DNA of 64,000 bases from Rhodocyclus gracilis (GTDB lineage Bacteria; Pseudomonadota; Gammaproteobacteria; Burkholderiales; Rhodocyclaceae): contig NZ_WIXJ01000005.1 of NCBI RefSeq assembly GCF_009617575.1, positions 1 through 64,000 on the forward strand. The letters are read 5' to 3'. The position numbers were made by a program, and so were the translations under genes. Of the stretch, positions 7,668 through 16,688 are shown piece by piece (the first letter of the stretch is position 1; every line of letters begins with the position of its first letter). The notes beneath the pieces were generated by a model, which worked only from the letters and a program-made list of their open reading frames with translations, did not search any database and was not told where the DNA came from.

Positions 7668-8636
7668 GTGACGCTGACTGAACTTCGATATATCGCGATG
7701 CTCGCGCGGGAGCGGCACTTTGGCCGGGCGGCGGAGAAGTGTCACGTCAGCCAGCCGACGCTGTCGGTGGCGCTCAAGAAGGTCGAGCAGCGCTATGGCG
7801 TGATTCTTTTTGAACGCTCGGCGGCGGAGGTGCGGCCAACGCCGGTCGGTGAGCGCGTGGCGGCGCAGGCGGAGCGCGTGCTGGAGGAATCCGGCAAGTT
7901 GCGCGAGATCACCGAACAGGGCCGCGATCCGCTGAACGGGCCACTGCGCGTCGGGGTGATCTACACCATCGCGCCCTATCTGCTGCCGCGTCTGATTCCC
8001 TCGCTCCATCGCCGTGCCCCGCGCATGCCGCTGTATCTTCAGGAGAATTTCACGGCCAATCTGGCGCTGGAGTTGCGCCGTGGCGAGTTGGACGTGATCG
8101 TCGTCGCGGCGCCTTTCGACGAGCCGGGGATCGTTTCGCGCGCGGTCTATGACGAGCCGTTTCGCGTCGTTCTGCCGCCCGAGCATCCGTTGGCGGTGCA
8201 GAGCACGGTCGATCGCGAGCAGATCGCCGCCGAGCAATTGCTCCTGCTCGGACAGGGTAACTGTTTCCGTGATCAGGTCGTGCAGGCGTGCCCGCAACTG
8301 ACGCGTGGTGTAGCCGAGCGTGGCGACGCGGCGGGCGACGGTAGTGCGCTGGAAGGCGGGTCACTGGAGACTGTTCGGCACATGGTGGCGAGCGGTGCGG
8401 GTATGTCGGTGGCGCCCGCCTCGGCGGCCGAGGCCTGGCTGCGCGATGAGACGCTGCTGGTGGTCCGGCCCTTCACTGAGCCGGCGCCGAGCCGGCGCGT
8501 GGTGCTGGCGTGGCGCTCGAGTTTTCCACGTCCGCCGGCGATCGATGCGCTGCACGCGGCGATTGTCGCCTCGCCACCTCCGGGGGTTCAGGTGATGGCC
8601 TCGCCTCCCGGAGTTTTCGATAGTGCACGGCTATAG
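7668..8636 (+). CDS. oxyR: OxyR, LysR-type peroxide sensor and regulator
   Basis: The 322-residue LysR protein starts at GTG 7668 with the helix-turn-helix LTELRYIAMLARERHFGRAAE. The redox pair falls at C199 and C208 (GNCFRDQVVQAC), the same numbers as the disulfide switch of E. coli OxyR. This separates it from generic LysR regulators. It activates peroxide-defence genes; dps and tpx in this window are plausible targets. The loop after C208 is somewhat longer than in E. coli and glycine-rich. Confidence 0.95.
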   Translation: MTLTELRYIAMLARERHFGRAAEKCHVSQPTLSVALKKVEQRYGVILFERSAAEVRPTPVGERVAAQAERVLEESGKLREITEQGRDPLNGPLRVGVIYTIAPYLLPRLIPSLHRRAPRMPLYLQENFTANLALELRRGELDVIVVAAPFDEPGIVSRAVYDEPFRVVLPPEHPLAVQSTVDREQIAAEQLLLLGQGNCFRDQVVQACPQLTRGVAERGDAAGDGSALEGGSLETVRHMVASGAGMSVAPASAAEAWLRDETLLVVRPFTEPAPSRRVVLAWRSSFPRPPAIDALHAAIVASPPPGVQVMASPPGVFDSARL

Positions 8637-8655
8637 TTGGTATTCTCAGGATTGA

Positions 8656-8685
8656 TTGGAGTTATTCAGGCGCGGCTCTTATAGT
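8656..8685 (+). promoter_or_regulatory. Candidate sigma-70 promoter for rubredoxin-dps
   Basis: TTGGAG (8656-8661) and TATAGT (8680-8685) are separated by 18 nt, about 80 nt upstream of the rubredoxin ATG. This AT-rich intergenic stretch is the only credible promoter region between oxyR and dps. A clear OxyR operator was not resolved by eye. Confidence 0.4.
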
Positions 8686-8764
8686 GTGTTCATGGCCGCG
8701 CTGCTTTCGGTAAAGGGGTTCGGTAGGTAGGCATTTCGACGCTTAGTTCAGTCAGGAGGCGCAG

Positions 8765-8938
8765 ATGAGTGCAATGCGTGTGTGGCAATGTACGGTGTGT
8801 GGCTACGTGTACGACGAGGCGGCGGGCGATCTGGCGCATGGACTGGCGCCGGGAACGCGTTGGGCAGAGGTGCCGGCCGACTGGGTTTGTCCGGATTGCG
8901 GCGTTGGCAAGTCTGGCTTCGAGATGGTCGAGCTGTGA
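8765..8938 (+). CDS. Rubredoxin
   Basis: This 57-residue protein has the two iron-binding knuckles C9-T-V-C12-G-Y and C42-P-D-C45-G-V, with the family residues YVYDEAAGD and DWVCPDCG. It is a one-electron carrier binding a single Fe(S-Cys)4. Starting at ATG 8765 behind AGGAGGC gives a complete protein of standard length. It sits between oxyR and dps, suggesting electron delivery in oxygen or peroxide detoxification; the redox partner is not encoded nearby. Confidence 0.95.
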   Translation: MSAMRVWQCTVCGYVYDEAAGDLAHGLAPGTRWAEVPADWVCPDCGVGKSGFEMVEL

Positions 8939-9041
8939 TCGCTGCGGCGCGGCCCTTTCAGGCGTGTTGGAATGATCGATTTCTTATGCGGTGCCGTGCA
9001 GACGGCGCCACTTTAACCCTGCTGCTTCAAGGAGAACGACG

Positions 9042-9512
9042 ATGAAAATTGATATCGGTATCGAAGAAGGCGTCCGTCGCGAGATCGTTGAAGGTCTGTC
9101 GCGCGTTCTGGCGGACAGCTATACGCTGTACCTCAAGACGCACAACTACCATTGGAACGTCACCGGCCCGATGTTTCAGACGCTGCATCTGCTTTTCGAG
9201 ACGCAGTACACGGAGCTTGCGCTGGCCGTCGATCTCGTCGCTGAACGCATTCGCGCGCTGGGTTTCCCGGCGCCGGCGAGTTATCGCGATTTCCAGCGCC
9301 TGACGGTCATCGGCGAGCTGGATGGTGTGCCGAGCGCGCGCGACATGATTGCCGATCTGGTTGCCGGGCAGGAAGCGGTGGTCCGCACCGCGCGCGGCCT
9401 TTTCGCCGCGGTCGACGCGGCACACGACGAGCCGACGGCCGATCTCCTTACCCAGCGTATGCAGGTGCATGAAAAGAATGCGTGGATGCTGCGCAGCCTG
9501 CTGGAGGCGTAA
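9042..9512 (+). CDS. dps: Dps-family ferritin-like DNA protection protein
   Basis: ATG 9042 after AAGGAGAACGACG gives 156 residues starting [10 protein letters not shown]. The Dps ferroxidase motif is visible in [19 protein letters not shown] followed by [23 protein letters not shown], with the helical C-terminal [17 protein letters not shown]. Dps dodecamers oxidise and store iron with H2O2 and can coat DNA. It lies downstream of oxyR and rubredoxin and ends at a strong intrinsic terminator, consistent with a peroxide-response unit. Confidence 0.95.
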   Translation: MKIDIGIEEGVRREIVEGLSRVLADSYTLYLKTHNYHWNVTGPMFQTLHLLFETQYTELALAVDLVAERIRALGFPAPASYRDFQRLTVIGELDGVPSARDMIADLVAGQEAVVRTARGLFAAVDAAHDEPTADLLTQRMQVHEKNAWMLRSLLEA

Positions 9513-9550
9513 CGACGGCGAGAGCGGTCGCTTAGGCCATGAGCTAAAAA

Positions 9551-9576
9551 GGCGTCGGGCAACCGACGCCTTTTTT
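9551..9576 (+). terminator. Intrinsic terminator after dps
   Basis: GGCGTCGG (9551-9558), loop GCAA, CCGACGCC (9563-9570), then TTTTTT. The stem is a perfect 8 bp, GC-rich and followed directly by the U tract. Confidence 0.9.
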
Positions 9577-9632
9577 GTTGGCAGCGCACGCTAGGGGCTA
9601 GCGTGCAGGCTTCCCTGCGCGAGAGCGGCGGC

Positions 9633-12161
9633 TTAGCCCGCGTCGGCGTCGACCTTCGGCTTGGCCGTGCGTTTCGCGGCGGCGGGCTTGGGAGCCTTTT
9701 TCTCGAACTCGAAGCCGACCTTGCCGTCGCTGCCGCGTACCAGGTAGGCCGAGAACTTCCGCCGCGTGCGCGCCGAGACGAAGTCCTTCAGCAAATCCGT
9801 GCGGCCGGTGGCGAGCAGCTTTTCCATCTGCTCGCGTTCGACGGCTTGTTGCAGGATGACCTTGCCGGAGCGGAAGTCGCAGGTTTTCTCGACGCCGACG
9901 GACTTTTCGCAGACGTAGGCCATGCCATGGTCGAAGACCTGCGCCTTGCACTTCGGGCAGCTGCCGAGGGACTGCTGGCCGGAGAAATCGACCGGTTCGG
10001 CATTGCCGTCTTCGCCCTCGGCGCCTTGGCCGAAGTCGAATTCGGGCGCGTGGTTGGCGCCAAGTTTTACCGTGGCGGCAAAGGGGCGCCCCATCTTGTT
10101 ACGGAAGCCGAGCAGCGGCCCTACCCTGCCTTCGCGGATCAGCGTCTCGATTTCGGCCGGCTCGAACTGGCGGCCGGCGACGATCTTCCACAGCGAGTAG
10201 TCGCAGGCCTGGCACTGGAATTTCTTGTAGGTTTCCTTGATCAGCCCGCCGCATTTCGGGCACGGCGTTTCGAGTTGGCCAAAGTCGCCGGGAATCGTGT
10301 CGCTGTCGTAGGTCTTGGCGCGCTCGACTATGCGCCGCGTCATCTCGGCGATCTCCTGCATGAAGGCGTCGCGCGACATTTCGCCGCGCTCCATGCGGGC
10401 GAGCTTCCATTCCCATTCGCCGGTGAGTTCGGCGGCGGTAAGTTCGGGGATGCCGAGGCCGTCGAGCAAGGTCATCAGCGAGAAGGCCTTGGCGGTCGGC
10501 TGTAGCTCGCGCCCTTCGCGCAGGACGTATTGCTCGGCGATCAGGTTTTCGATGATCTGCGCACGGGTCGCTGGCGTGCCAAGCCCGCGTCCGGCCATGG
10601 CGGCACGCAGGTCTTCATCGTCGACGGTTTTGCCGGCGCCTTCCATGGCGGAGAGCAAGGTTGCTTCCGAATAGCGTGCCGGCGGGCGGGTGGTGTGCGC
10701 GTTGAGGACAACGTCCTCGGTGTGTACGGTCTCGTTCGGCGCAACGGGAACGAGATTGCCCTCCTCGCCCTCCTGCCCTTCGCGTCCGTAGACCGCCAGC
10801 CAGCCGGGGTTGATCAGCACCTTGCCTTCGGTCTTGAACGGCTCGCCCTCGACGCGCGTGATGCGCGTCGTCACCAGATGCTCAGCGGCGGGGAAAAAAA
10901 CAGCGAGGAAGCGCTTGACGACCATGTCGTAAAGCTTCTGCTCGGGTTCGGAGAGCGATTTCGGCGCCTGCTGCGTCGGGATGATGGCGAAGTGGTCGGA
11001 AATCTTCGCGTTATTGAAGATGCGCTTGTTCGGCACAACCCATTTCTTGCCGCGGATGGTGTGCGCGAAGGTGCCGTAGCGCTGGTTCAGCGCAGCGTCG
11101 TCCTCGATCATGGCGAGGGTCGCGTCGACGGTGCGCAGATAGTCTTCCGGCAGCGCGCGGGCGTCAGTCCGGGGGTAGGTCAGCACCTTGTGTTTTTCGT
11201 ACAGCGCCTGGGCAAGGCCCAGGGTCGCTTTCGCCGAGAAGCCAAAGCGTGAGTTCGCTTCGCGCTGCAGGCTGGTCAGGTCGTAGAGAAGCGGCGACAG
11301 TTGCGACGTCGGCTTGGCTTCTTCGACGACGGCGCCGGGTTTTCCCTTGCACTGCGCCGCAATGGCGCTGGCGCGGCTCTCGTCCCAGAGGCGGTCGGCC
11401 CGCAGGTGTTCGTCGTCGTCGCCCTTGCCGCGCGAGAACTTCTCGTCGAACCATTTGCCGCGATAGTCGCCAGCGGCGCAGGTGAAGGTCGCTTCGACTT
11501 CCCAGTACGGGCGCGTCTGGAAGCGGCGGATTTTGGCTTCACGCTGCACCATGAGGGCCAGCGTCGGCGTTTGTACGCGGCCGACGGTCGTCAGGTGGAA
11601 GCCGCCGGTTTTTGAGTTGAAGGCGGTCATCGCCCGCGTGCCGTTGATGCCGACGAGCCAGTCCGATTCCGAGCGGCTGACCGCAGCGTCGGCGAGCCCG
11701 CGCATTTCGCTCGCCGAGCGCAGGCGGGCGAAGCCATCGCGAATGGCTTGCGGCGTCATCGATTGCAACCACAGGCGTTCGACCGCTTTGGCGGTCTTCG
11801 CGTGTTCGGCGATGTAGTTGAAGATCAACTCGCCTTCGCGTCCCGCGTCGCAGGCATTGACGAGGCCATCGACGTCCTTGCGCTTGATGAGGCGGGTGAG
11901 CAGTTTGAGCCGCGCCTCGCTTTTTTCGATCGGCTTGAGCGCGAAGTGCGGCGGGATCACGGGCAGGTGTGCGAATGACCACTTGCCTCGCTTGACTTCG
12001 TACTCCTCAGGGCAGGCGAGTTCCAGCAGGTGGCCGATGGCCGATGAGAGGACGTAGTCGTCGCGCTCGAAATAGTCGTCATGCCGGGTAAAACCGCCGA
12101 GCGCACGCGCGATGTCGGCGGCAACGGAAGGTTTTTCGGCAATGATCAGCTTCTTGCTCAT
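9633..12161 (-). CDS. topB: DNA topoisomerase III (type IA)
   Basis: The start MSKKLIIAEKPSVAADIARAL gives 842 residues. The TOPRIM domain has the IIAEKPS glutamate and ACDAGREGELIF; the catalytic tyrosine lies in KVLTYPRTDARALPEDY. The C-terminus carries a zinc-ribbon-like CPKCGG...CQACDY and a second CPKCKA...C cluster, then a Lys/Ala-rich tail. It is longer than the E. coli enzyme (653), as is common for betaproteobacterial TopB. The enzyme decatenates and relaxes DNA through single-strand passage. An upstream in-frame extension to 12194 lacks family similarity. Confidence 0.95.
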   Translation of the reverse strand: MSKKLIIAEKPSVAADIARALGGFTRHDDYFERDDYVLSSAIGHLLELACPEEYEVKRGKWSFAHLPVIPPHFALKPIEKSEARLKLLTRLIKRKDVDGLVNACDAGREGELIFNYIAEHAKTAKAVERLWLQSMTPQAIRDGFARLRSASEMRGLADAAVSRSESDWLVGINGTRAMTAFNSKTGGFHLTTVGRVQTPTLALMVQREAKIRRFQTRPYWEVEATFTCAAGDYRGKWFDEKFSRGKGDDDEHLRADRLWDESRASAIAAQCKGKPGAVVEEAKPTSQLSPLLYDLTSLQREANSRFGFSAKATLGLAQALYEKHKVLTYPRTDARALPEDYLRTVDATLAMIEDDAALNQRYGTFAHTIRGKKWVVPNKRIFNNAKISDHFAIIPTQQAPKSLSEPEQKLYDMVVKRFLAVFFPAAEHLVTTRITRVEGEPFKTEGKVLINPGWLAVYGREGQEGEEGNLVPVAPNETVHTEDVVLNAHTTRPPARYSEATLLSAMEGAGKTVDDEDLRAAMAGRGLGTPATRAQIIENLIAEQYVLREGRELQPTAKAFSLMTLLDGLGIPELTAAELTGEWEWKLARMERGEMSRDAFMQEIAEMTRRIVERAKTYDSDTIPGDFGQLETPCPKCGGLIKETYKKFQCQACDYSLWKIVAGRQFEPAEIETLIREGRVGPLLGFRNKMGRPFAATVKLGANHAPEFDFGQGAEGEDGNAEPVDFSGQQSLGSCPKCKAQVFDHGMAYVCEKSVGVEKTCDFRSGKVILQQAVEREQMEKLLATGRTDLLKDFVSARTRRKFSAYLVRGSDGKVGFEFEKKAPKPAAAKRTAKPKVDADAG

Positions 12162-12293
12162 GGAGTACTCTGCCCGGAAGGCGACGCGCCGCAAGGGCGT
12201 CAGGTGGCGGACGTCGGCAAGGTACCGGCGTTCGGGTGCGGGGCATGATAAGAGTACGGCGCCGCGCTTGGCAAGCGCAGGCCAGCACGCGGC

Positions 12294-12743
12294 TTAGTGC
12301 GCGAGGGCGCCTTCCGAGGCGGAGAGCAATTCCTCGACGATCAAGGGTTCGAGGTCTTGTTCGCGGCTCCACAAAACCATCAGGACGATGATCTTGAAAC
12401 GGCCGAGCGACACCGGATCGTCAGGGAGGGCAAGGCAGCGGTCGAGGATGAGTTCGCGCATGACCGGCGTAATGACGCCGGCCGCCTCAATGAAAATGAG
12501 GAAATCGAGACTTTCTGCACTGATGCGCTGCCGCTCGCGCAGAGAGAAGACGCGCAGCGAACGCGGGTCGCAGGTGAAATCCTCAGCGTGCGCTGTTTTC
12601 AATTCGTCGAGCCAGGCGAGCGCAGCGCTGATCTCGTTTTCCTCGAAGCCGAGTGCGTTGAGCTTGAGCGCTAGCGCATCGGGTGCCGGATGAGCGGCAA
12701 AGTCCTGATAGTTTTCGAAGAGGTAGACGAGGATATCGATCAT
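12294..12743 (-). CDS. smg: Smg family protein (DUF494)
   Basis: The 149-residue protein starts [15 protein letters not shown] and contains ALKLNALGFEENEISAALAWLDEL, both hallmarks of Smg/DUF494. Its biochemical role is unknown. Its ATG overlaps the dprA stop by 4 nt (ATGA), giving the conserved dprA-smg-topB order on the minus strand; topB begins 132 nt further on. Confidence 0.92.
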   Translation of the reverse strand: MIDILVYLFENYQDFAAHPAPDALALKLNALGFEENEISAALAWLDELKTAHAEDFTCDPRSLRVFSLRERQRISAESLDFLIFIEAAGVITPVMRELILDRCLALPDDPVSLGRFKIIVLMVLWSREQDLEPLIVEELLSASEGALAH

Positions 12744-13879
12744 GGGGTTTCTGGCAGGCGCTGGTAGCGGCCGCCGGGAAGGCTGGCAACGCGACCATCG
12801 AGTTCGAGTTGCAGCAGGATCAGGGAAAGCGGTCCTGCCGTCAAGCCGCTGCGTAGCGCGAGTTCGTCGAGCGCGCAGGGGTCGTGGCCGAGGGCGGCGA
12901 GCAGTCTCTGGGCTTTATCTGGTGTCTCGCTGTCGGCGCAGGTTTGGCCGGCGGTGCTGTCGGTGGTGTCTGGCGCGGCGGATCGATTGATCGATGGCAG
13001 GCCGCTCCAGCGCAGCTCTTCCAAGACGTCCTCGGCGGTTTCGATGAGCTTGGCGCCTTCGCGCAGCAGGCGATGACAGCCACGCGCCTGTGGCGAATGG
13101 ATCGAGCCGGGAATCGCGAACACGTCGCGCCCCTGCTCGGCGGCTAGGCGGGCGGTAATCAGTGAGCCGCTCTCGACCGCCGCTTCGACGACGAGCACGC
13201 CGCGCGACATGCCGGCGATGAGCCGATTGCGGCGCGGGAAGTTGGCGGCGAGCGGCGGCGTGCCGAGCGGGTATTCGGAGACGACGGCGCCGTGCGCAGC
13301 AATATCGAGCGCGAGTTGGTGGTGCCGTGCCGGGTATATGCGGTCGATGCCGGTGCCAATGAGCGCGACGGTGTGGCCGCCAGCGCTCAGTGCGCCGCGA
13401 TGCGCGGCGCCGTCGATACCGAGAGCCAGACCGCTGACGATACTGAGCCCGGCACGGGCAAGCGCGCCGGCGAAGCTTTCGGCGTTGCTGATGCCGGCTG
13501 GTGTGGCGTTGCGGCTGCCGACGATGGCGAGGGCCGCGTGCGTCAGTGCGCTGCGCTCGCCGCGGACGTAAAGGAGCGTCGGCGGGTCGGCGATGTCGAG
13601 TAGCGAGGTAGGGTAGTCGTCATCGCCGAGGACGACGAGGTGACGGTCCTTGTCTTTGGCGTGCCACTCAAGGGTGGCGTCGATGCGGCGGTCGAGTTCG
13701 GGGTCAAAGAGCTTTTCGCTGGCGCGGCTGCCGATGACGGCGGCGATGGCGCTGCGTTCGTTGTCGAAGATCTCCGGGGCGGGGCCGAAGGCGGTGAGCA
13801 GCCGGCGCTGCGTCACGCTGCCGACGCCATTGGCGAGGGTCAGGCGAAGCCAGGCGGCCAGGGTGTCAGTCTCGGTCAT
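12740..13879 (-). CDS. dprA: DNA processing protein DprA/Smf
   Basis: Starting at [13 protein letters not shown] gives 379 residues: a short SAM-like N-terminal region, the Rossmann-like DprA core ([73 protein letters not shown]) and a C-terminal winged-helix-like domain. DprA loads RecA on incoming single-stranded DNA during natural transformation. It is the first gene of the dprA-smg unit, divergent from def. An in-frame upstream extension to 13960 is unlikely. Confidence 0.95.
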   Translation of the reverse strand: MTETDTLAAWLRLTLANGVGSVTQRRLLTAFGPAPEIFDNERSAIAAVIGSRASEKLFDPELDRRIDATLEWHAKDKDRHLVVLGDDDYPTSLLDIADPPTLLYVRGERSALTHAALAIVGSRNATPAGISNAESFAGALARAGLSIVSGLALGIDGAAHRGALSAGGHTVALIGTGIDRIYPARHHQLALDIAAHGAVVSEYPLGTPPLAANFPRRNRLIAGMSRGVLVVEAAVESGSLITARLAAEQGRDVFAIPGSIHSPQARGCHRLLREGAKLIETAEDVLEELRWSGLPSINRSAAPDTTDSTAGQTCADSETPDKAQRLLAALGHDPCALDELALRSGLTAGPLSLILLQLELDGRVASLPGGRYQRLPETP

Positions 13880-14119
13880 GGGACGGCGGGCGCGTTGTGC
13901 GCAAGGTTGGAAGGCGAGGAGTGCTCTGTCGGTGTTGCTGGGTCGGCGCGAGGCCGTCAAGCTGCCGTGGCTCGCTGGCGCAGAGCTGGTGGCGTCAAGG
14001 GTCGGCCATGGCCGCGTGTTATCCTTGCAGCTGTCGGTGCTGAACGCTCTCGCCGCGGCGCTGCCTTAGGGTTGTGCCCGATTTTGCAGAAGCCCATTTA
14101 TTCCATCAAGTTTTTTTCT

Positions 14120-14632
14120 ATGGCTCTCCTACCCATTCTTTGTTACCCCGATCCGCGCCTGAAAACCATCGCCAAGCCCGTTGCGGTGGTCGATGACGCG
14201 ATTCGTCGCCTGGTCAGCGATATGGCCGAGACGATGTACGACGCGCCGGGCATTGGTCTTGCCGCGACGCAGGTCGATGTGCATGTCCGTCTGGTCATTA
14301 TCGATACCTCGGAGACGAAGGATCAGCTGTTGGTCCTCATCAATCCCGAGATCATCGAGCGCACGGGTTCGCAGCTGTGCGAGGAAGGCTGTCTCTCCTT
14401 GCCGGGCGTGTATGACCGCGTCGAGCGTGCCGAGCGCGTCGTTGTGCGCCACCTCGACCTCGACGGCAAGGAGTGCCAGTTCGAGGCCGACGAGTTGCTG
14501 TCGGTGTGCGTGCAGCACGAGCTGGAACATCTCGACGGACACGTTTTCATCGACAATTTGTCGATCCTCAAGCAAACGCGTGCGCGCGCTCGTCTGGCCA
14601 AGTACGTTCGCCGTGCCAAGGCCTCGGCCTAG
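14120..14632 (+). CDS. def: Peptide deformylase
   Basis: ATG 14120 gives 170 residues. The three PDF motifs are present: [10 protein letters not shown] (GxGLAAxQ), EEGCLSLPG (EGCLS) and QHELEHLDG (QHExDH with E for D). It removes the N-formyl group from nascent proteins using Fe2+/Zn2+ held by the Cys and two His. The conserved glutamine and glutamate are intact. It lies 21 nt before fmt, the enzyme adding the formyl group to Met-tRNA. Confidence 0.97.
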   Translation: MALLPILCYPDPRLKTIAKPVAVVDDAIRRLVSDMAETMYDAPGIGLAATQVDVHVRLVIIDTSETKDQLLVLINPEIIERTGSQLCEEGCLSLPGVYDRVERAERVVVRHLDLDGKECQFEADELLSVCVQHELEHLDGHVFIDNLSILKQTRARARLAKYVRRAKASA

Positions 14633-14653
14633 GCACGTTCGGAGAAACGTCAG

Positions 14654-15580
14654 ATGCGAGTGATATTCGCCGGTACGCCGGTTTTTGCGGCGACTGCGCT
14701 GGAAGCGCTGCTCAATGCCGGTCATGAGGTGGTGCTGGTGCTGACGCAGCCGGATCGGCCGGCGGGGCGTGGCATGAGTCTCAAGCCCTCGCCCGTCAAG
14801 GCACTGGCGCTGGCCCATGGCATCGAGGTGTTTCAGCCGACGACGCTGAAAGATCTGGTGGCGCAAGAGCGCTTGCGCGCGCTGGGGGCGGACGTCATGG
14901 TCGTGGCGGCGTATGGTCTGATCCTGCCATCGGCCGTCCTGGGGCTTCCTGCTTACGGCTGTATCAATATCCACGCTTCCCTGCTGCCGCGCTGGCGTGG
15001 TGCCGCGCCGATCCAGCGCGCGCTCTTGGCGGGCGATACGCAGACCGGCGTGGCGATCATGCAGATGGAAGCCGGCCTCGATACCGGGCCGGTTCTACGC
15101 AGCGAGGCGATCCCCATTACGGCGGACGACACGACGGGCAGTCTGCACGATCGCCTTGCCGACTTGGGCGGTCGCCTCTTGGTGGCGACGCTGGGCGCCT
15201 TGCCGATGAACGCCGTGGCGCAGCCGGTCGATGGCGTGACCTACGCTGCGAAGATCGAGAAGTCGGAGGCGCTGATCGACTGGTCGCTACCGGCGGAGGA
15301 ACTCGATCGGAAAGTGCGCGCCTTTTCGCCGGCACCGGGTGCGGCTTTCGTGCTCGATGGCGTCCTGGTCAAAGTATGGCGGGCAGAGCTCGATAGTTCG
15401 GCTTCAGGTGAGCCGGGGACGATTCTCGCAGTCGGCCGCGACGCGGTGCAGGTCGCCTGCGGCCGTGGTTCCTTGTGTTTGCGCGAGCTGCAGCGGGCGG
15501 GCGGAAAGCGTCTGCCAGTTGCGCAGTTTCTGGCGGGGACGCCACTCGCGGTGGGGAAAGAGCTCGGCGCTGGCGCTTGA
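14654..15580 (+). CDS. fmt: Methionyl-tRNA formyltransferase
   Basis: The 308-residue enzyme starts [19 protein letters not shown] and contains [20 protein letters not shown] and the catalytic [21 protein letters not shown] (Asn, His and, further on, Asp in AGLDTGPVL). The C-terminal OB-fold domain has [21 protein letters not shown]. It formylates initiator Met-tRNA from 10-formyl-THF. It is co-transcribed with def and probably htpX. Confidence 0.97.
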   Translation: MRVIFAGTPVFAATALEALLNAGHEVVLVLTQPDRPAGRGMSLKPSPVKALALAHGIEVFQPTTLKDLVAQERLRALGADVMVVAAYGLILPSAVLGLPAYGCINIHASLLPRWRGAAPIQRALLAGDTQTGVAIMQMEAGLDTGPVLRSEAIPITADDTTGSLHDRLADLGGRLLVATLGALPMNAVAQPVDGVTYAAKIEKSEALIDWSLPAEELDRKVRAFSPAPGAAFVLDGVLVKVWRAELDSSASGEPGTILAVGRDAVQVACGRGSLCLRELQRAGGKRLPVAQFLAGTPLAVGKELGAGA

Positions 15581-15742
15581 GCAGTTTCTTCCCGCGCCGT
15601 TGCGCTGCGCGTTTCCTTGGTGTGCTATAGCCTCGCTACAGACCTGGCGTGGGGACGCCTCCCCTTCTTCTTTCTGGCGGGTTCCGCGACTTCCGCTGCG
15701 GCCGAGTGATAGCGACAGAGACGCGTGGCCAGGCGCGCCGGA

Positions 15743-15769
15743 CTTGATTTTCCTGCCCTCGCCCCGATC
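15743..15769 (+). promoter_or_regulatory. Candidate sigma-32 (heat-shock) promoter upstream of htpX
   Basis: CTTGAT (15743-15748) followed after 13 nt by CCCCGAT (15762-15768) resembles the sigma-32 consensus CTTGAA-N13-17-CCCCATNT, with one inserted base in the -10. It is about 40 nt from the htpX start. HtpX is heat-shock controlled in other proteobacteria, which makes the site plausible but not certain. Confidence 0.35.
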
Positions 15770-15807
15770 TCGGTGCCCTCCCCTTTATCGCTTGGAGCGC
15801 GTTCGCT

Positions 15808-16668
15808 ATGTTCGGGAATCTACTGAAGACATCGTTGCTGATGGCGGCGATTGTTGCCTTGTTCGGCGCCATCGGCGCCTTCGTGGGTGGCGTCAATGGC
15901 ATGTTGCTCGCGCTGCTGGTTGGCGGGGCGATGAATGTCTACGCCTACTGGAATTCCGACGCGATGGTCTTGCGCATGTACAACGCGCGCGAGGTCGATG
16001 CGGTGTCGGCGCCGCAGTTCTACGCGTTGGTGCGCGAGCTGGCCGAGCGGGCCGCCTTACCGATGCCGCGCGTCTTCGTGATCGACGAGGCGCAGCCCAA
16101 CGCGTTCGCCACGGGCCGTGATCCGGAGCACGCTGCCGTCGCAGCAACGACGGGCATTTTGCAGATGTTGTCGGCGCGCGAGCTGCGCGGCGTCATGGCG
16201 CACGAATTGGCGCATGTCGCCCACCGCGACATCCTGATTTCGACGATTTCTGCGACGATGGCCGGGGCGATCTCCGCTTTGGCGAACGTTGCGATGCTGT
16301 TCGGCGGCCGCGACGAAGAGGGTCGGCCGACCAATGCCGTCGCCGGATTGGCTATCTCCTTGCTCGCGCCGCTGGCGGCGATGCTGATTCAGATGGCGAT
16401 TTCGCGTGGCCGTGAGTTTGAGGCGGATCGTGGCGGAGCCGAGATCAGCGGTGATCCGCAGGCGCTCGCCGACGCGCTGGAGAAGATCGAGGCGTATGCG
16501 CACGGTCGAATCCTGCCCGCTGCCGAGGCGCATCCGGAGACCGCGCAGATGATGATCCTCAACCCGCTTTCGGGCGGTGGCCTCGGGCGGCTGTTCAGTA
16601 CGCACCCGCCAACCGCCGAGCGCACGGGGCGTTTGCGCGCGATGGCGATGGAGCGCCGTTTCACGTGA
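15808..16668 (+). CDS. htpX: Membrane zinc metalloprotease HtpX
   Basis: This 286-residue protein starts [20 protein letters not shown] with two N-terminal membrane segments. The zinc site is HELAH ([13 protein letters not shown]), with the third ligand Glu in [14 protein letters not shown]. Two more membrane segments lie between. HtpX degrades misfolded membrane proteins, overlapping FtsH. The stop codon falls inside a parS-like palindrome. Confidence 0.95.
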   Translation: MFGNLLKTSLLMAAIVALFGAIGAFVGGVNGMLLALLVGGAMNVYAYWNSDAMVLRMYNAREVDAVSAPQFYALVRELAERAALPMPRVFVIDEAQPNAFATGRDPEHAAVAATTGILQMLSARELRGVMAHELAHVAHRDILISTISATMAGAISALANVAMLFGGRDEEGRPTNAVAGLAISLLAPLAAMLIQMAISRGREFEADRGGAEISGDPQALADALEKIEAYAHGRILPAAEAHPETAQMMILNPLSGGGLGRLFSTHPPTAERTGRLRAMAMERRFT

Positions 16669-16672
16669 AACA
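16657..16672. promoter_or_regulatory. parS-like ParB-binding site (15/16 match)
   Basis: CGTTTCACGTGAAACA matches the canonical parS TGTTTCACGTGAAACA at all positions except the first; the inner GTTTCACGTGAAAC is a perfect 14-bp palindrome. By chance such a 14-mer would hardly occur in 64 kb. It overlaps the htpX stop codon. parS sites bind ParB to organise the origin region for segregation. Confidence 0.8.
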
Positions 16673-16688
16673 TGCGCTCCGGCGTCAA

